DNA of 64,000 nucleotides from Chitinophagales bacterium. GTDB lineage: Bacteria > Bacteroidota > Bacteroidia > Chitinophagales > JADIYW01. A model generated the notes under the pieces. That model was not told where the DNA came from and did no database searches. It worked only from the letters and a program-made list of their open reading frames with translations. Shown piece after piece: positions 54,093-63,348 of the stretch. The stretch covers positions 496,001 to 560,000 of the forward strand of contig JAMLHI010000001.1 of assembly GCA_023957235.1 (NCBI GenBank). The letters run 5' to 3'. Within the stretch, counting starts at the first letter, position 1. Each line of letters begins with the position of its first letter. A program made the translations under genes and the position numbers.

Positions 54093-55577
54093 TTACAGTT
54101 CTGGCTGTCTATGCTTCCATGGCTGTGCTATTTCTAATTGTCCAGCTATGCGGAATAATGTGGCTTCATCTCCCATCTTGGCTGTAAACATCACTCCGAT
54201 TGGCAATCCTTCTCTATTCCAATACAGAGGAAGATTCATTGAAGGTTGTCCAGTCATATTAGCAATAGGTGTGTAAGGAATGTATCCCAAAGTTCGCTTG
54301 GCTATATTATCAATAATTTTAGTGCCTTTGAAAAAAGGTACTAGTCCTGCTTTTATAGCTATTTTTAAGACAAACTCTTCTACAGCATTGCTCTGCAAAC
54401 TTCCATTTTTTATAGGTGCTTGAGCGATGGTGGGGCAGAGCCACAAGTCGTAAGTTTGGTGTATTTGACCAAATCTTCTAGAGATAGTATTCCATTGCTT
54501 ACGCGAATAGGCAAAATCTCTTGCAGAATAGGTGCGTCCGAGGATATTGAGAAGCCATGTTGTCAATTCTACTTCATGCTTTTGAATCTGTTGCCCTCTC
54601 ATCTCTCCTAGTATGTCTAAATCAGCTGCGACATCTGCCATTAGCATAAAAAAAGTTTTAGTCAACAGGTCTTCTTGGTAGGGCAATGGAATTTCTTCTA
54701 CTTCATGCCCCAGCGAACTTAAAAGTTTCACTGTTTGAGCTATAGCTTCTATACAATCTGGATCCACTTTTTGACCAAAAGGGTGTTGGGTACTATATGC
54801 AATTTTGAGCTTCTGAGGAGTTCTTTCTACTTCTGACAAAAATGAATTTTCTGGAGCTTGGAATATAAAAGGATCTCCTGGTTGTGGACCAATAAGTGCA
54901 TCTAATAATGCAGCGCTGTCTCTGACAGTCCTAGATAATGCAAATGAAGAGACCAAACCACTCCATGCTTCACCATTGCCTGGGCCTAAACTAATACGTC
55001 CACGACTGGGTTTGATTCCAAAAAGCCCACAAGCTGATGCAGGTATTCTGATGGAACCTCCACCATCACCACCGCTAGCCATAGGCACGACACCTGCTGC
55101 TATAGCTGCCGCCGAACCACCACTGCTGCCACCAGCACTATATGATGGATTCCATGGATTTTTAGTGACACCATTGGCTTTAGGTTCAGTAAAAGGAGTG
55201 ATGCCAAATTCAGGCGTATTGGTTTTGCCAAAGATATTTAAGCCTATATCTTTCATTTTTTTTACTGCATAACTGTCTTCTTTAGGAATATAGTTTTTCA
55301 TTGACAGCGAACCATGAGACATAGGTTCGCCAGCAAGATACAATTCCAAATCTTTCATCAAGAAAGGTACACCTGCAAGAATATGGTTTGGGAATGGCTG
55401 CTTAGCCCTTTCTCTTGCTTTGCCATACATTGTATGCACAATGGCATTGAGAGATGGGTTGACTTGTTCGGCTCTTAAGATTGCTGCATCTAATACTTCA
55501 AAAGCACTGACTTCTCCTTTTCGAATCAGCTCAGCCAATCCAAGAGCATCATATTGTCTATAAGATTTAAAATCCAT
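54093..55577 (-). CDS. Amidase (amidase-signature family)
   Basis: Hydrolyses an unknown amide through a Ser-cisSer-Lys triad; 494 residues, cytoplasmic. The lysine is in AGVPFLMKDLELYLAG and the signature is GGSSGGSAAAIAAGV followed by GGDGGGSIRIPASACGLFG with the nucleophilic serine. The C-terminal PYTPIANMTGQPSMNLPLYW is typical of 6-aminohexanoate-cyclic-dimer hydrolase-like and other amidases. It starts two bases after the stop of the M28 peptidase gene, so the two are one operon, perhaps for peptide or amide breakdown. Confidence 0.9.
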   Translation of the reverse strand: MDFKSYRQYDALGLAELIRKGEVSAFEVLDAAILRAEQVNPSLNAIVHTMYGKARERAKQPFPNHILAGVPFLMKDLELYLAGEPMSHGSLSMKNYIPKEDSYAVKKMKDIGLNIFGKTNTPEFGITPFTEPKANGVTKNPWNPSYSAGGSSGGSAAAIAAGVVPMASGGDGGGSIRIPASACGLFGIKPSRGRISLGPGNGEAWSGLVSSFALSRTVRDSAALLDALIGPQPGDPFIFQAPENSFLSEVERTPQKLKIAYSTQHPFGQKVDPDCIEAIAQTVKLLSSLGHEVEEIPLPYQEDLLTKTFFMLMADVAADLDILGEMRGQQIQKHEVELTTWLLNILGRTYSARDFAYSRKQWNTISRRFGQIHQTYDLWLCPTIAQAPIKNGSLQSNAVEEFVLKIAIKAGLVPFFKGTKIIDNIAKRTLGYIPYTPIANMTGQPSMNLPLYWNREGLPIGVMFTAKMGDEATLFRIAGQLEIAQPWKHRQPEL

Positions 55578-55579
55578 GT

Positions 55580-56755
55580 CTAAGATATTGATTGTTCTTT
55601 ATCCCAATTTTCAATAAACTGAATCATGACTGTTTTTAAAGCATTCATTCCATCAGGGTTTAAATGCTCCAAATTATCTAGTCTGGTATGATAGCTGTGG
55701 TCGTATTTACTAGAATCCATACCCAATATAAATGCAGAAGGAAGTCCAAGTATTGCGAATGCAGATGCATCTGAGGCACCTATTGGGAGAGGTCCTTTCT
55801 TTACTGGGATATTGGATTGTTGGAATGCTATTTCTAATTTTTGTACCAAGTGCTCAGGAAATTTCACTAATGTATTTAGCTCTTTAGTTGCAATCGTCAA
55901 GTGAGCTTTTTCTTTGATAGTGTCGATATTGATTAAAACAGCATTTTCTTTTAAAAGCTCTTCTTTATGAGTCTGTGCATAAGCAAATGCGCCTCTCAAT
56001 GCGGGTTCTTCACTACCAAAGCTTACAAGTTTTAAGCGAGTATGTTTTAATTTTTCCTGAGAAAAATGTTTTCCCATTTCAACTGCCATAGCTACCCCTG
56101 TCAAATTATCGATTGCGCCATCTACAGGGTCTTCTCCATGCATAAAAAACATAGATAGTGCTGCTGGAGAAATGGCTACAAAAACATAATATGGCCACAT
56201 TACTACTCCTTCAGGAGCTCCAAAATAAGTATATATCCATAGCAACCCTAGATATATTGGAAGCAGAACAAATCCAAAACCAGCTATCACATTGAGCACC
56301 ATCCCAAATGTCTTAAAATGATACCACCATTGAAATTCATACACACTGTCAATATGCCCAGCAATAATAAGAGTGGATTTTACTTCTGCTGTAGGTTCAA
56401 TTTTTCCTTCGACGTTCCATGATTTTTCTTTGGGAAATAGAAAATCTAATACGTGCCTATAGGTCAAAAAATGCCAAATAAAAAACACCGCTCCTATACC
56501 AGAAATCAATACGCTCAAAAGGATTTTCTGATTTGTATTGGTAGTAAGAAACCATAGTGTAAACCAATAGATTAAAGAAAATAACTTTAATGATTCAAAA
56601 TGGGCAGACAAAGGACTTTTAAATTCTTCTATTTTTACTTGGTCACAGAAACCTTTTAATGTGTCAGCGGTAAACTCCTGCGCTCCTTTCTCTTGTTCAG
56701 AACCAGCAGGACGACCTCCGTATTTCTCAATAACATTTGAAATAAACTGTATCAT
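55580..56755 (-). CDS. M28 family zinc peptidase with membrane segments
   Basis: A 391-residue aminopeptidase-like protein. The N-terminal YGGRPAGSEQEKGAQEF is characteristic. Unusually, hydrophobic helices split the domain: LFSLIYWFTLWFLT and LLSVLISGIGAVFFIWHFL after residue 60, and MVLNVIAGFGFVLLPIYLGL plus MWPYYVFVAISPAAL in the middle. The metal ligands are His in IAGHIDSVYEF, Asp in DGAIDNLTGV, Glu pair in SFGSEEPALRGAF, Asp in INIDTIKEK and His in YHTRLDNLEHLN. The active site therefore looks complete, with the enzyme held in the membrane. It is followed after two bases by the amidase gene. Confidence 0.88.
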   Translation of the reverse strand: MIQFISNVIEKYGGRPAGSEQEKGAQEFTADTLKGFCDQVKIEEFKSPLSAHFESLKLFSLIYWFTLWFLTTNTNQKILLSVLISGIGAVFFIWHFLTYRHVLDFLFPKEKSWNVEGKIEPTAEVKSTLIIAGHIDSVYEFQWWYHFKTFGMVLNVIAGFGFVLLPIYLGLLWIYTYFGAPEGVVMWPYYVFVAISPAALSMFFMHGEDPVDGAIDNLTGVAMAVEMGKHFSQEKLKHTRLKLVSFGSEEPALRGAFAYAQTHKEELLKENAVLINIDTIKEKAHLTIATKELNTLVKFPEHLVQKLEIAFQQSNIPVKKGPLPIGASDASAFAILGLPSAFILGMDSSKYDHSYHTRLDNLEHLNPDGMNALKTVMIQFIENWDKEQSIS

Positions 56756-56888
56756 CTATTTAAAAATTTGAAGTTAAAGTACTAAATTTTTAAAAGAAAA
56801 TGGAAGTAAGAAGCTTATTGTTTGACCAAAAGAAAAATCATTTAGCTCAAATGCATTTTTGTACTCAAATATTTGAAAAAATACTTCC

Positions 56889-58157
56889 CTAATCAATCAT
56901 TTCAAATCCTGTATATTTTTGAAGTGCTGAAGGAATTTTAATTCCTTCAGGTGATTGGTTGATTTCCAAGATAGCAGCTAGCACTCTAGGCAGAGCCATT
57001 GCACTCCCATTGAGAGTATGAGCTAATATTTTTTTGTTGTCAGCAGTTCTATATCTCAACTTCAATCTATTAGATTGAAAAGTTTCAAAATTGGATACAG
57101 AGCTCACTTCTAGCCATCTTTCTTGAGCAACGGAATAGACTTCAAAGTCATAAGTTAAGGCACTTGCAAAACTCATGTCTCCTCCACAAAGCCTTAATAT
57201 TCTATACGGTAATTGTAGTTTTTTCAAAAGATTTTCTACATGCATACACATCTCATCAAGTGTCTGATATGATTTTTCAGGATGTTGAATCTGTACAATT
57301 TCAACTTTGTCAAATTGATGCAAACGATTTAACCCACGGACATCTTTTCCATAGCTACCTGCCTCTCTTCTGAAACATGGAGTATAACCTGTTATTTTGA
57401 TTGGAAAGTCTTTCTCTTCCAAAATGGTATCTCTATATATATTGGTTAATGGGACTTCCGCAGTGGGAATCAGATAAAAATTATCTACTGTCGCATGATA
57501 CATTTGCCCTTCTTTGTCTGGTAATTGTCCAGTTGCAAATGCAGACTCTTCATTGACCATGTGTGGAACCATCATTTCTGTATAGCCTGCTGATGCGGCT
57601 TCAAATAAGAAGAAATTAATTAATGCTCTTTGTAAAATGGCTCCTTTGCCTTTATATACTGGGAATCCGGGGCCTGTCAATTTTGTTCCTAATTCAAAAT
57701 CTATGATATTATATTTTTTGGCAAGTTCCCAATGTGGAAGAGCTCCACCGATTGCAGAAGGGATATTATCGACTTGATAAGATATAAAATTATCTTCAGC
57801 CGTTTTCCCAGCAGGTACAATATCAGCAGGAAGATTGGGAAGTAATACCAAGTTTTGGTGCAACTCTTGCTCTAGATTTTGAAATGTCAACTCCAAAGAT
57901 TCCAAAGCAAATTTGATTTCTGATACTCGGGTTTTAACTTTTTCGGCTTCTGGATCATTATTTTTTACTAAAAGTCCTATCTCTTTAGACAATTTGTTTC
58001 TCTCCGATAATAAAGTATCTATTTCTGATTTTGTCGCTCGTCTTTTTTCGTCGATAGCAATAATTATATCTACTAACTCTAGTTGTTGGAAATTTTTCTT
58101 TGCCAAGCGCGCTTTAACTTCTGAAGGGTTAGATTTTAAAACTTCTAATTGTAACAT
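56889..58157 (-). CDS. serS: Serine--tRNA ligase
   Basis: Charges tRNA-Ser and tRNA-Sec with serine; 422 residues. The N-terminal coiled coil (LLSERNKLSKEIGLLVKNND ... LTFQNLEQELHQN) binds the tRNA. Class II motifs are ALINFFLFEAASAGYTEMMV (motif 1 region), TAEVPLTNIYRD with GYTPCFRREAGSYGKDVRGL (motif 2) and HTLNGSAMALPRVLAAILE (motif 3). It is complete. It stands alone, with a -7 box 18 bases before its ATG. Confidence 0.96.
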   Translation of the reverse strand: MLQLEVLKSNPSEVKARLAKKNFQQLELVDIIIAIDEKRRATKSEIDTLLSERNKLSKEIGLLVKNNDPEAEKVKTRVSEIKFALESLELTFQNLEQELHQNLVLLPNLPADIVPAGKTAEDNFISYQVDNIPSAIGGALPHWELAKKYNIIDFELGTKLTGPGFPVYKGKGAILQRALINFFLFEAASAGYTEMMVPHMVNEESAFATGQLPDKEGQMYHATVDNFYLIPTAEVPLTNIYRDTILEEKDFPIKITGYTPCFRREAGSYGKDVRGLNRLHQFDKVEIVQIQHPEKSYQTLDEMCMHVENLLKKLQLPYRILRLCGGDMSFASALTYDFEVYSVAQERWLEVSSVSNFETFQSNRLKLRYRTADNKKILAHTLNGSAMALPRVLAAILEINQSPEGIKIPSALQKYTGFEMID

Positions 58158-58174
58158 AACACAAATTGAAGTGA

Positions 58175-58182
58175 CAAAGATA
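58175..58182 (-). promoter_or_regulatory. -7 box before serS
   Basis: On the minus strand reads TATCTTTG, matching TAnnTTTG, 18 bases upstream of the serS ATG. Confidence 0.5.
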
Positions 58183-58266
58183 AGTAATCACCTATTTAAA
58201 ATGATATAAAGAGATGTGGAATTCAATTATTAACTATCTGAAATACTACAAAGAAGAAGCTGGTTT

Positions 58267-59322
58267 TTATCCGTAAATAGCTCCTCCCATACTATCAGAT
58301 TTCGCTCCAGTAACTGAGGATAAACAATTGTTCCTGCCTAAATATCGCATAAGTCCCAAAAAACCTATGATTAATGCTTCTTTGAACTCAATGGTTTCTT
58401 TGGGTGGGACTATTATTTCTGATGATGAATAATGTTGGATTCTTTCGATTAAATATTGATTGAAAGCGCCTCCCCCGGTTATTAAAGTCTTTGAAGGTTG
58501 AGAAATAGCCTTTGCTAGCTCTATTGCAATATGCTCTACTACAGTTGAAAGTTTGTCTTCTAAAGAAATGTTCATCCCATTTAAATGAGGCAACCAATCA
58601 GATAAGATGTTTTCAGTTCCTAATGATTTAGGAATGGATTTTTGATAATAAGATACAGATTCAAAAGCCTTTAATAAATTTTGATCCATCTTTCCTGCTC
58701 GTGCAAATTGCCCTTGGTAATCATAAGGAAAACCCTTTTGTTGGGAGAGTAAATTTAATAGTGTATTGCCTGGACAGACATCATAGGCATGAATGTATTC
58801 TCTATGATGAATGGAGACATTGCAAATTCCACCAATGTTTATAAAGTTGGAATAGGAAGGAAATAAATATCTTTCTCCCAATGGCACCAATGGGGCTCCC
58901 TGCCCTCCTAATGCCATATCGTAAGTTCTCAAATCACACACTACTGGTTTGCCTGTCAGAGCAGATAATGTGGCTCCGCACCCAATCTGAGTAGTAAAAG
59001 ATTTATTGGGTTGATGAAATATCGTCTGCCCATGGGAAACAATGATAATAGCGTTGAGGCTTTGGGGATAGTCAGTAAAAAAACTTTGAATAAGTTCAGC
59101 TTGCATAACTGAAAATTGTTGATGCATTTCAGCCAATTCATAAGCTGTTCCTTGATGAAGATTTCTCAGTTCTTTCTGGAAGGAAGGAGTATATTCATAG
59201 CATTTTGAAGCCTGAATTTCAAAATTCCATTTGCCATTATCTTCAGTAAATAAGGAATAGCAGATATCTAACCCGTCCAAAGATGTCCCTGACATTAAGC
59301 CGATAACACGATATTCATTCAT
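58267..59322 (-). CDS. anmK: Anhydro-N-acetylmuramic acid kinase
   Basis: Phosphorylates and opens 1,6-anhydro-MurNAc in cell-wall recycling to give MurNAc-6-phosphate. In the 351-residue protein, VIGLMSGTSLDGLDI is the phosphate-binding N-terminus. VSHGQTIFHQP, GCGATLSALTGKPVVCDLRT, GGQGAPLVPLGE, NIGGICNVS, CPGNTLLNLL and LITGGGAFNQYLIERI follow, all diagnostic of AnmK. Length is normal. It is divergent from rho, with 273 AT-rich bases between them that contain the rho promoter. The window also has a glucosaminidase, so wall turnover products may feed this enzyme. Confidence 0.95.
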   Translation of the reverse strand: MNEYRVIGLMSGTSLDGLDICYSLFTEDNGKWNFEIQASKCYEYTPSFQKELRNLHQGTAYELAEMHQQFSVMQAELIQSFFTDYPQSLNAIIIVSHGQTIFHQPNKSFTTQIGCGATLSALTGKPVVCDLRTYDMALGGQGAPLVPLGERYLFPSYSNFINIGGICNVSIHHREYIHAYDVCPGNTLLNLLSQQKGFPYDYQGQFARAGKMDQNLLKAFESVSYYQKSIPKSLGTENILSDWLPHLNGMNISLEDKLSTVVEHIAIELAKAISQPSKTLITGGGAFNQYLIERIQHYSSSEIIVPPKETIEFKEALIIGFLGLMRYLGRNNCLSSVTGAKSDSMGGAIYG

Positions 59323-59461
59323 TGTAATATTTCAAGTTTGCAAATTAAATAGATGAATAGAATAAAATGAAAATAAATATTATTTCATTCTAAAGAATAT
59401 CTTTTTTATTTACTTAAATAATGGTATTTAGGCAGTTTTAATCAAAATAATCAAAAAAAAA

Positions 59462-59492
59462 TTGCAACGTTTCAAAAATTATCATTTCTTTG
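59462..59492 (+). promoter_or_regulatory. Likely promoter of rho with long leader
   Basis: TTG at 59462-59464 and, after 20 bases, TTTCTTTG at 59485-59492 approximate the TTTG / TAnnTTTG pair. Transcription would begin near 59500, leaving about 95 untranslated bases before rho. Confidence 0.35.
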
Positions 59493-59595
59493 CAGTACTT
59501 TATATTTCATAAACAATTTTCATTGTTAGTTTTCTAAAAACAAACTCAAAAGAACCCAATATTAAGGTGTGTTCTACAATTGTATTTAAAATTTT

Positions 59596-61476
59596 ATGCA
59601 CTCTATCGAAGATTTAAAAAAGATGCTACTCCTTGATTTAAAGGAAATTGCATTAGATTTTGGTGAAAACAAGACCAATGTTTCAAAAATGAAAAAGCAA
59701 GATCTTATTGATACTATATTAAATAAGCAGGGGAGTCCTTCTGTGATTAATGAACAAGAAGCTGCTTCTAAAGAAGTTGCAGAAGAAGAAACAAGGGATA
59801 GTTCTTCTGAAAAGAAAAAACGGAATAGAATATTCAGAAAAGTATCTGAGCCAGTTTCTATTCAAACTAAAAATTACTCTTCTGCTAATGAAGAAGAAAT
59901 TTCTATGGTTAATGCCAATGAAGTGAATGAAGCAAATAAGGAGGAAGTAATATCTTCTGCTCATTCTATTGATGTTCCTCCCGGTATGCCTGAAATACCG
60001 AGTGTTCAATTACAAAGAAAACCTTCACAGCATCCAATAAAAAGGAAGACAGAAGAAGCTCCAGAAGAAACAAGTGATCAAGAAAAGATAGTATTTGATT
60101 TTGAACCAGTAGAGCCTAAAAGTGAAGAACCTTTGCATGTTGAAAAAGAAGTAAAGGTGAGTGGTGAAAAAAATGATAAAGAAGTTCATGTTCATCCAAC
60201 TCCAAAAGAAAATAATTCTGAGCGTCATTCAAGAGGTCATAAAGATAGGAATGACAAAATGCCTTACCCTAATAGAGATAAAGGGCAGGTAAATGGAGAT
60301 AAAGAGAAGCAAAATGAAAATCAAGAAGCAGAGAAGGCTAATGTGGATATTTTTGCTCAGTTAGATGCATATATTACAGCAGAAGGAGTGCTTGAAATTA
60401 TCCCTGATGGATATGGATTTTTGAGGTCTGCAGATTATAATTATCTTTCATCTCCTGATGATGTATATGTTTCTCCATCACAAATCAAAAATTTAGGCCT
60501 AAAAACTGGAGATACTATTGTGGGAGTAATTCGCCCTCCAAAAGAAGGTGAAAAATATTTTGCCCTTCAAAAAGTAGATAATATCAATGGGAAAACGCCT
60601 CACATGATTAGAGATAGAGTTCCATTTGACTATCTGACTCCACTGTTTCCAACTGAAAAATTAAATTTGTTTATAGAACCCAATAATTTTTCAACGAGAG
60701 TAGTTGATTTATTTGCTCCGATTGGTAAAGGACAAAGAGGAATGATAGTTGCCCAGCCTAAGGTTGGTAAAACTATGTTATTGAAAGATATTGCTAATGC
60801 TATTGCCAAAAATCATCCTGAAGTATATCTGATAGTTCTTCTAATAGATGAACGTCCAGAAGAGGTGACAGATATGCAACGTAGTGTGAATGCTGAAGTT
60901 GTAGCTTCTACATTTGACGAGCCAGCAGATAGGCACGTTAAAGTGTCTAATATTGTCCTACAGAAAGCTAAAAGGCTAGTAGAATGTGGTCACGATGTTG
61001 TTATTTTATTAGATTCTATCACTAGACTAGCAAGAGCCTATAATACTACTGCTCCTTCAAGTGGAAAAGTTCTTTCAGGTGGTGTGGAAGCCAATGCACT
61101 TCATAAACCTAAGCAATTCTTTGGTGCTGCAAGAAATATTGAAAATGGAGGTTCTCTGACAATCGTAGCAACAGCATTGATAGACACTGGTTCTAAAATG
61201 GACGAGGTGATTTTTGAAGAGTTTAAGGGTACAGGTAATATGGAACTTGCTCTAGATAGGAAGATTGCTAATAAACGTATTTTCCCTGCAGTTGATGTTG
61301 TTGCTTCCTCAACGAGAAGAGATGACTTACTATTGAAAAAAGAAGTACAACAAAAAACATGGATTTTGCGTAATCATTTGGCGGATATGAACCCTGATGA
61401 AGCTATCCAATTTGTATTAAATCAGATGAGAGGCACTCGTAGTAATGAGGAATTTTTAATTACAATGAATAAATAA
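59596..61476 (+). CDS. rho: Transcription termination factor Rho, with long charged linker
   Basis: Hexameric RNA helicase that ends transcription. Its 626 residues are far more than the 420 of the E. coli protein. Residues 1-40 are the Rho_N helix domain ([20 protein letters not shown]). Residues about 45-250 form a low-complexity acidic and asparagine-rich linker. Then comes the RNA-binding OB fold ([14 protein letters not shown]-like [35 protein letters not shown]). The ATPase follows: Walker [37 protein letters not shown] loops in [13 protein letters not shown] and [20 protein letters not shown]. The long insertion is usual in Bacteroidota. A possible 95-base leader precedes it. Confidence 0.96.
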   Translation: MHSIEDLKKMLLLDLKEIALDFGENKTNVSKMKKQDLIDTILNKQGSPSVINEQEAASKEVAEEETRDSSSEKKKRNRIFRKVSEPVSIQTKNYSSANEEEISMVNANEVNEANKEEVISSAHSIDVPPGMPEIPSVQLQRKPSQHPIKRKTEEAPEETSDQEKIVFDFEPVEPKSEEPLHVEKEVKVSGEKNDKEVHVHPTPKENNSERHSRGHKDRNDKMPYPNRDKGQVNGDKEKQNENQEAEKANVDIFAQLDAYITAEGVLEIIPDGYGFLRSADYNYLSSPDDVYVSPSQIKNLGLKTGDTIVGVIRPPKEGEKYFALQKVDNINGKTPHMIRDRVPFDYLTPLFPTEKLNLFIEPNNFSTRVVDLFAPIGKGQRGMIVAQPKVGKTMLLKDIANAIAKNHPEVYLIVLLIDERPEEVTDMQRSVNAEVVASTFDEPADRHVKVSNIVLQKAKRLVECGHDVVILLDSITRLARAYNTTAPSSGKVLSGGVEANALHKPKQFFGAARNIENGGSLTIVATALIDTGSKMDEVIFEEFKGTGNMELALDRKIANKRIFPAVDVVASSTRRDDLLLKKEVQQKTWILRNHLADMNPDEAIQFVLNQMRGTRSNEEFLITMNK

Positions 61477-61498
61477 CATATTATTTAACATAAAAAGA

Positions 61499-61527
61499 TT
61501 GTAAAGAGGTAAAAAAACGTATCTTTG
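61499..61527 (+). promoter_or_regulatory. Promoter of rpmH
   Basis: TTG at 61499-61501, 18 bases, then TATCTTTG at 61520-61527, matching the Bacteroidota -33/-7 arrangement, 24 bases before the rpmH ATG. Confidence 0.6.
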
Positions 61528-61551
61528 CAGTCCTTGAAAAAAATATAGAAA

Positions 61552-61707
61552 ATGAAAAGGACTTATCAACCTTCAGTACGTAAGAGAAAAAATAAACATG
61601 GTTTTAGAGAAAGAATGAAAACCAGAGGGGGAAGAGCTGTTTTAAATGCACGTAGAGCAAGAGGTCGTAAAAAACTCTCTGTTTCTGACGAGTTAAAATT
61701 AAAATAA
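61552..61707 (+). CDS. rpmH: 50S ribosomal protein L34
   Basis: A 51-residue basic ribosomal protein: [20 protein letters not shown], then [20 protein letters not shown] and [11 protein letters not shown]. The TYQPS..KR..HGFR..M.T..GR.vl..RR.kGR pattern is unmistakable. It has its own promoter and lies 75 bases after rho. The stop TAA is in frame with the rnpA reading that follows directly. Confidence 0.98.
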   Translation: MKRTYQPSVRKRKNKHGFRERMKTRGGRAVLNARRARGRKKLSVSDELKLK

Positions 61708-61710
61708 ACT

Positions 61711-62157
61711 ATTCTGAAAAAGGAAGGGTCACATAAAAATACTTTTCCTAAAAGCATAAGCCTAAAAAGCGTTAAAGATATTGATGCGCTTTTTAGGCAT
61801 CGCTATTTTTTAAGCAGTGGTTTTTTTAGAATTTATTTTCTGCAAAGAGAACTTGCTGATAATAAAGAAAGAATGTCATTTTTAGTCAGTGTTACTAAGA
61901 AAAAATTTCCTAGGGCAGTCGATAGAAATCGTATTAAACGTCTCATTCGTGAAGCTATCCGTCATGAAAAAGGGATACTTCAGAATTTGATTGACAATTC
62001 TGAATTTAGATTTATTTTTGCAGTAACTTATCTTGGAAATTCATTGCCAGATAGTGAGATAACAACTAGTAGTGTAAAAAAACTTTTTCAGCTTTGGGTG
62101 AAGAAATATGAAAAAAATTCGACAAGTTCTCATCTTCCCTCTGATACTATTGATTAA
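61711..62157 (+). CDS. rnpA: Ribonuclease P protein component, start codon unclear
   Basis: Protein subunit of RNase P, which trims tRNA 5' ends. The conserved basic RNR motif is [20 protein letters not shown]. The frame contains family-like N-terminal sequence before it: [20 protein letters not shown] and [20 protein letters not shown]. The first ATG in this frame is at 61873, inside the domain, and would remove about 50 conserved residues. No ATG, GTG or TTG lies between the rpmH stop (61705-61707) and 61873. ATT at 61711 or CTG at 61714 are the only near-cognate starts at the right place, so 61711 is provisional. A 12-bp hairpin lies in the N-terminal part. The 3' end overlaps yidD by 50 bases. 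Confidence 0.85.
   Translation: MLKKEGSHKNTFPKSISLKSVKDIDALFRHRYFLSSGFFRIYFLQRELADNKERMSFLVSVTKKKFPRAVDRNRIKRLIREAIRHEKGILQNLIDNSEFRFIFAVTYLGNSLPDSEITTSSVKKLFQLWVKKYEKNSTSSHLPSDTID
61760..61798 (+). promoter_or_regulatory. Perfect hairpin within the 5' part of rnpA
   Basis: GCCTAAAAAGCG (61760-61771) and CGCTTTTTAGGC (61787-61798) form a 12-bp perfect stem with a 15-base loop, 53 bases after the rpmH stop. A T-run (61806-61811) follows seven bases after the stem. It may act as an attenuator or translation control between rpmH and rnpA, or as a leaky terminator. Confidence 0.6.
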
Positions 62158-62341
62158 ATTCTATCAATGGGTGATATCTCCAATGTTGGGACCTAATAAA
62201 TGCAGATATCAGCCGACATGTTCTCATTATGCATTGGAAGCACTAAAAAAACATGGTTTGTTTAAAGGAGGCTTTTTGGCAATAAAAAGAATTTTATCTT
62301 GTCATCCTTGGGGCGGTCATGGTTATGACCCTGTACCGTAG
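62108..62341 (+). CDS. yidD: Membrane protein insertion efficiency factor YidD
   Basis: A 77-residue membrane-associated protein that helps YidC insert inner-membrane proteins. [20 protein letters not shown], then [15 protein letters not shown] and [17 protein letters not shown] contain the three conserved cysteines and the family C-terminus. It overlaps the rnpA end by 50 bases in another frame, an arrangement typical for rpmH-rnpA-yidD clusters. The following gene is convergent, 14 bases away. Confidence 0.95.
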   Translation: MKKIRQVLIFPLILLIKFYQWVISPMLGPNKCRYQPTCSHYALEALKKHGLFKGGFLAIKRILSCHPWGGHGYDPVP

Positions 62342-62355
62342 CACACTACAATATA

Positions 62356-63294
62356 TCACTCCACAAACTCATACCATATCTTCAACCCAGCAATTTCCAA
62401 GGTCCTAGTTTCCACATCGTGCTTGTATGGAAAGTCTTCTGTCAACGTTCTTTCGTATTCTTCCTCTCCGACTTCATTGACTTTGTATATTCGGGTAGTT
62501 CTTTTAGATAAAATATGCGAACTTTTTTCTTCCAATATATAGTACTGTGGGAGACCGAAAGATACGAGCCAATTACCTTCGCCGTAGTAACTATGATTTT
62601 TGCCTTCAAAATAAATCGTATTGATATCCATATTAGTTACCCCATATTTATTTATGTGAAGTAGTTCTTCGTTAACCAAGCGCTTCAACTGGGTAGGAAT
62701 ATCTTTAGCCTCAACGTATTCGAAAGCAAATCCAAATGCGACATCAATAGGATTCACCCAGCTTTTTATATATATAGACTCGGATGCTTTCGGTAAATTA
62801 TAAGAATTATAGGAAGTTATACGCGATTTAAGTGGTTGGTATTGGGCCACCTTGCTTAACATACTGTCATTTATATTTACAGATTGGAGTTTGCCCTCAT
62901 TTATATTGAAATTAACAATTCCCTCAACCGAAGGAATATTGTTAACTGGGAACTTAGTCCATACTGTCACGTAATCCATTCTATCATTTAAATATCTTAT
63001 ATTAGATTTTTGCCAACCGTCAAGTGCTTTGGTTTCAAAGATTATTTCACCATCACCAAAAACTATTTCTATTTTTTCTAAGTCATTTTTATCTGTAACA
63101 ATATATTTTAGTTTGCCTAACTCATCATAATGGTAGATTGTTTCTCTATTTTCTTTGTAGTCCACCTTTAAAATCCTGATATCTCTATCGTCTCCATTTA
63201 TGATATCTTCTTTTTCTACTGTGTCTTTCTTGCATGCCCCCATCATTAGCAGCATGAGAGCGAAGAATATGTATTGTATTTTAATTTTTTTCAT
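62356..63294 (-). CDS. Uncharacterised lipoprotein
   Basis: A 312-residue exported protein. The start at 63294 gives MKKIKIQYIFFALMLLMMGA followed by a lipobox cysteine (GACKKD). The mature part is beta-rich and polar: ILKVDYKENRETIYHYDELG with KLKYIVTDKND looks like YD/Rhs-type or DUF4595-like strands, common in Bacteroidota surface lipoproteins. The family is not certain. It lies 54 bases downstream of the type A-tail protein on the same strand and may be co-transcribed. Confidence 0.72.
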   Translation of the reverse strand: MKKIKIQYIFFALMLLMMGACKKDTVEKEDIINGDDRDIRILKVDYKENRETIYHYDELGKLKYIVTDKNDLEKIEIVFGDGEIIFETKALDGWQKSNIRYLNDRMDYVTVWTKFPVNNIPSVEGIVNFNINEGKLQSVNINDSMLSKVAQYQPLKSRITSYNSYNLPKASESIYIKSWVNPIDVAFGFAFEYVEAKDIPTQLKRLVNEELLHINKYGVTNMDINTIYFEGKNHSYYGEGNWLVSFGLPQYYILEEKSSHILSKRTTRIYKVNEVGEEEYERTLTEDFPYKHDVETRTLEIAGLKIWYEFVE

Positions 63295-63348
63295 GATTTG
63301 TAATTTTAAGGATTGACTTCTAATGTAGTTCATAATGGTATTTATAAA

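Noticed and set aside
61873-62157. rnpA starting at the first ATG
   Set aside because: It would lack about 50 N-terminal residues that are conserved in the family and are present in the same open frame upstream.
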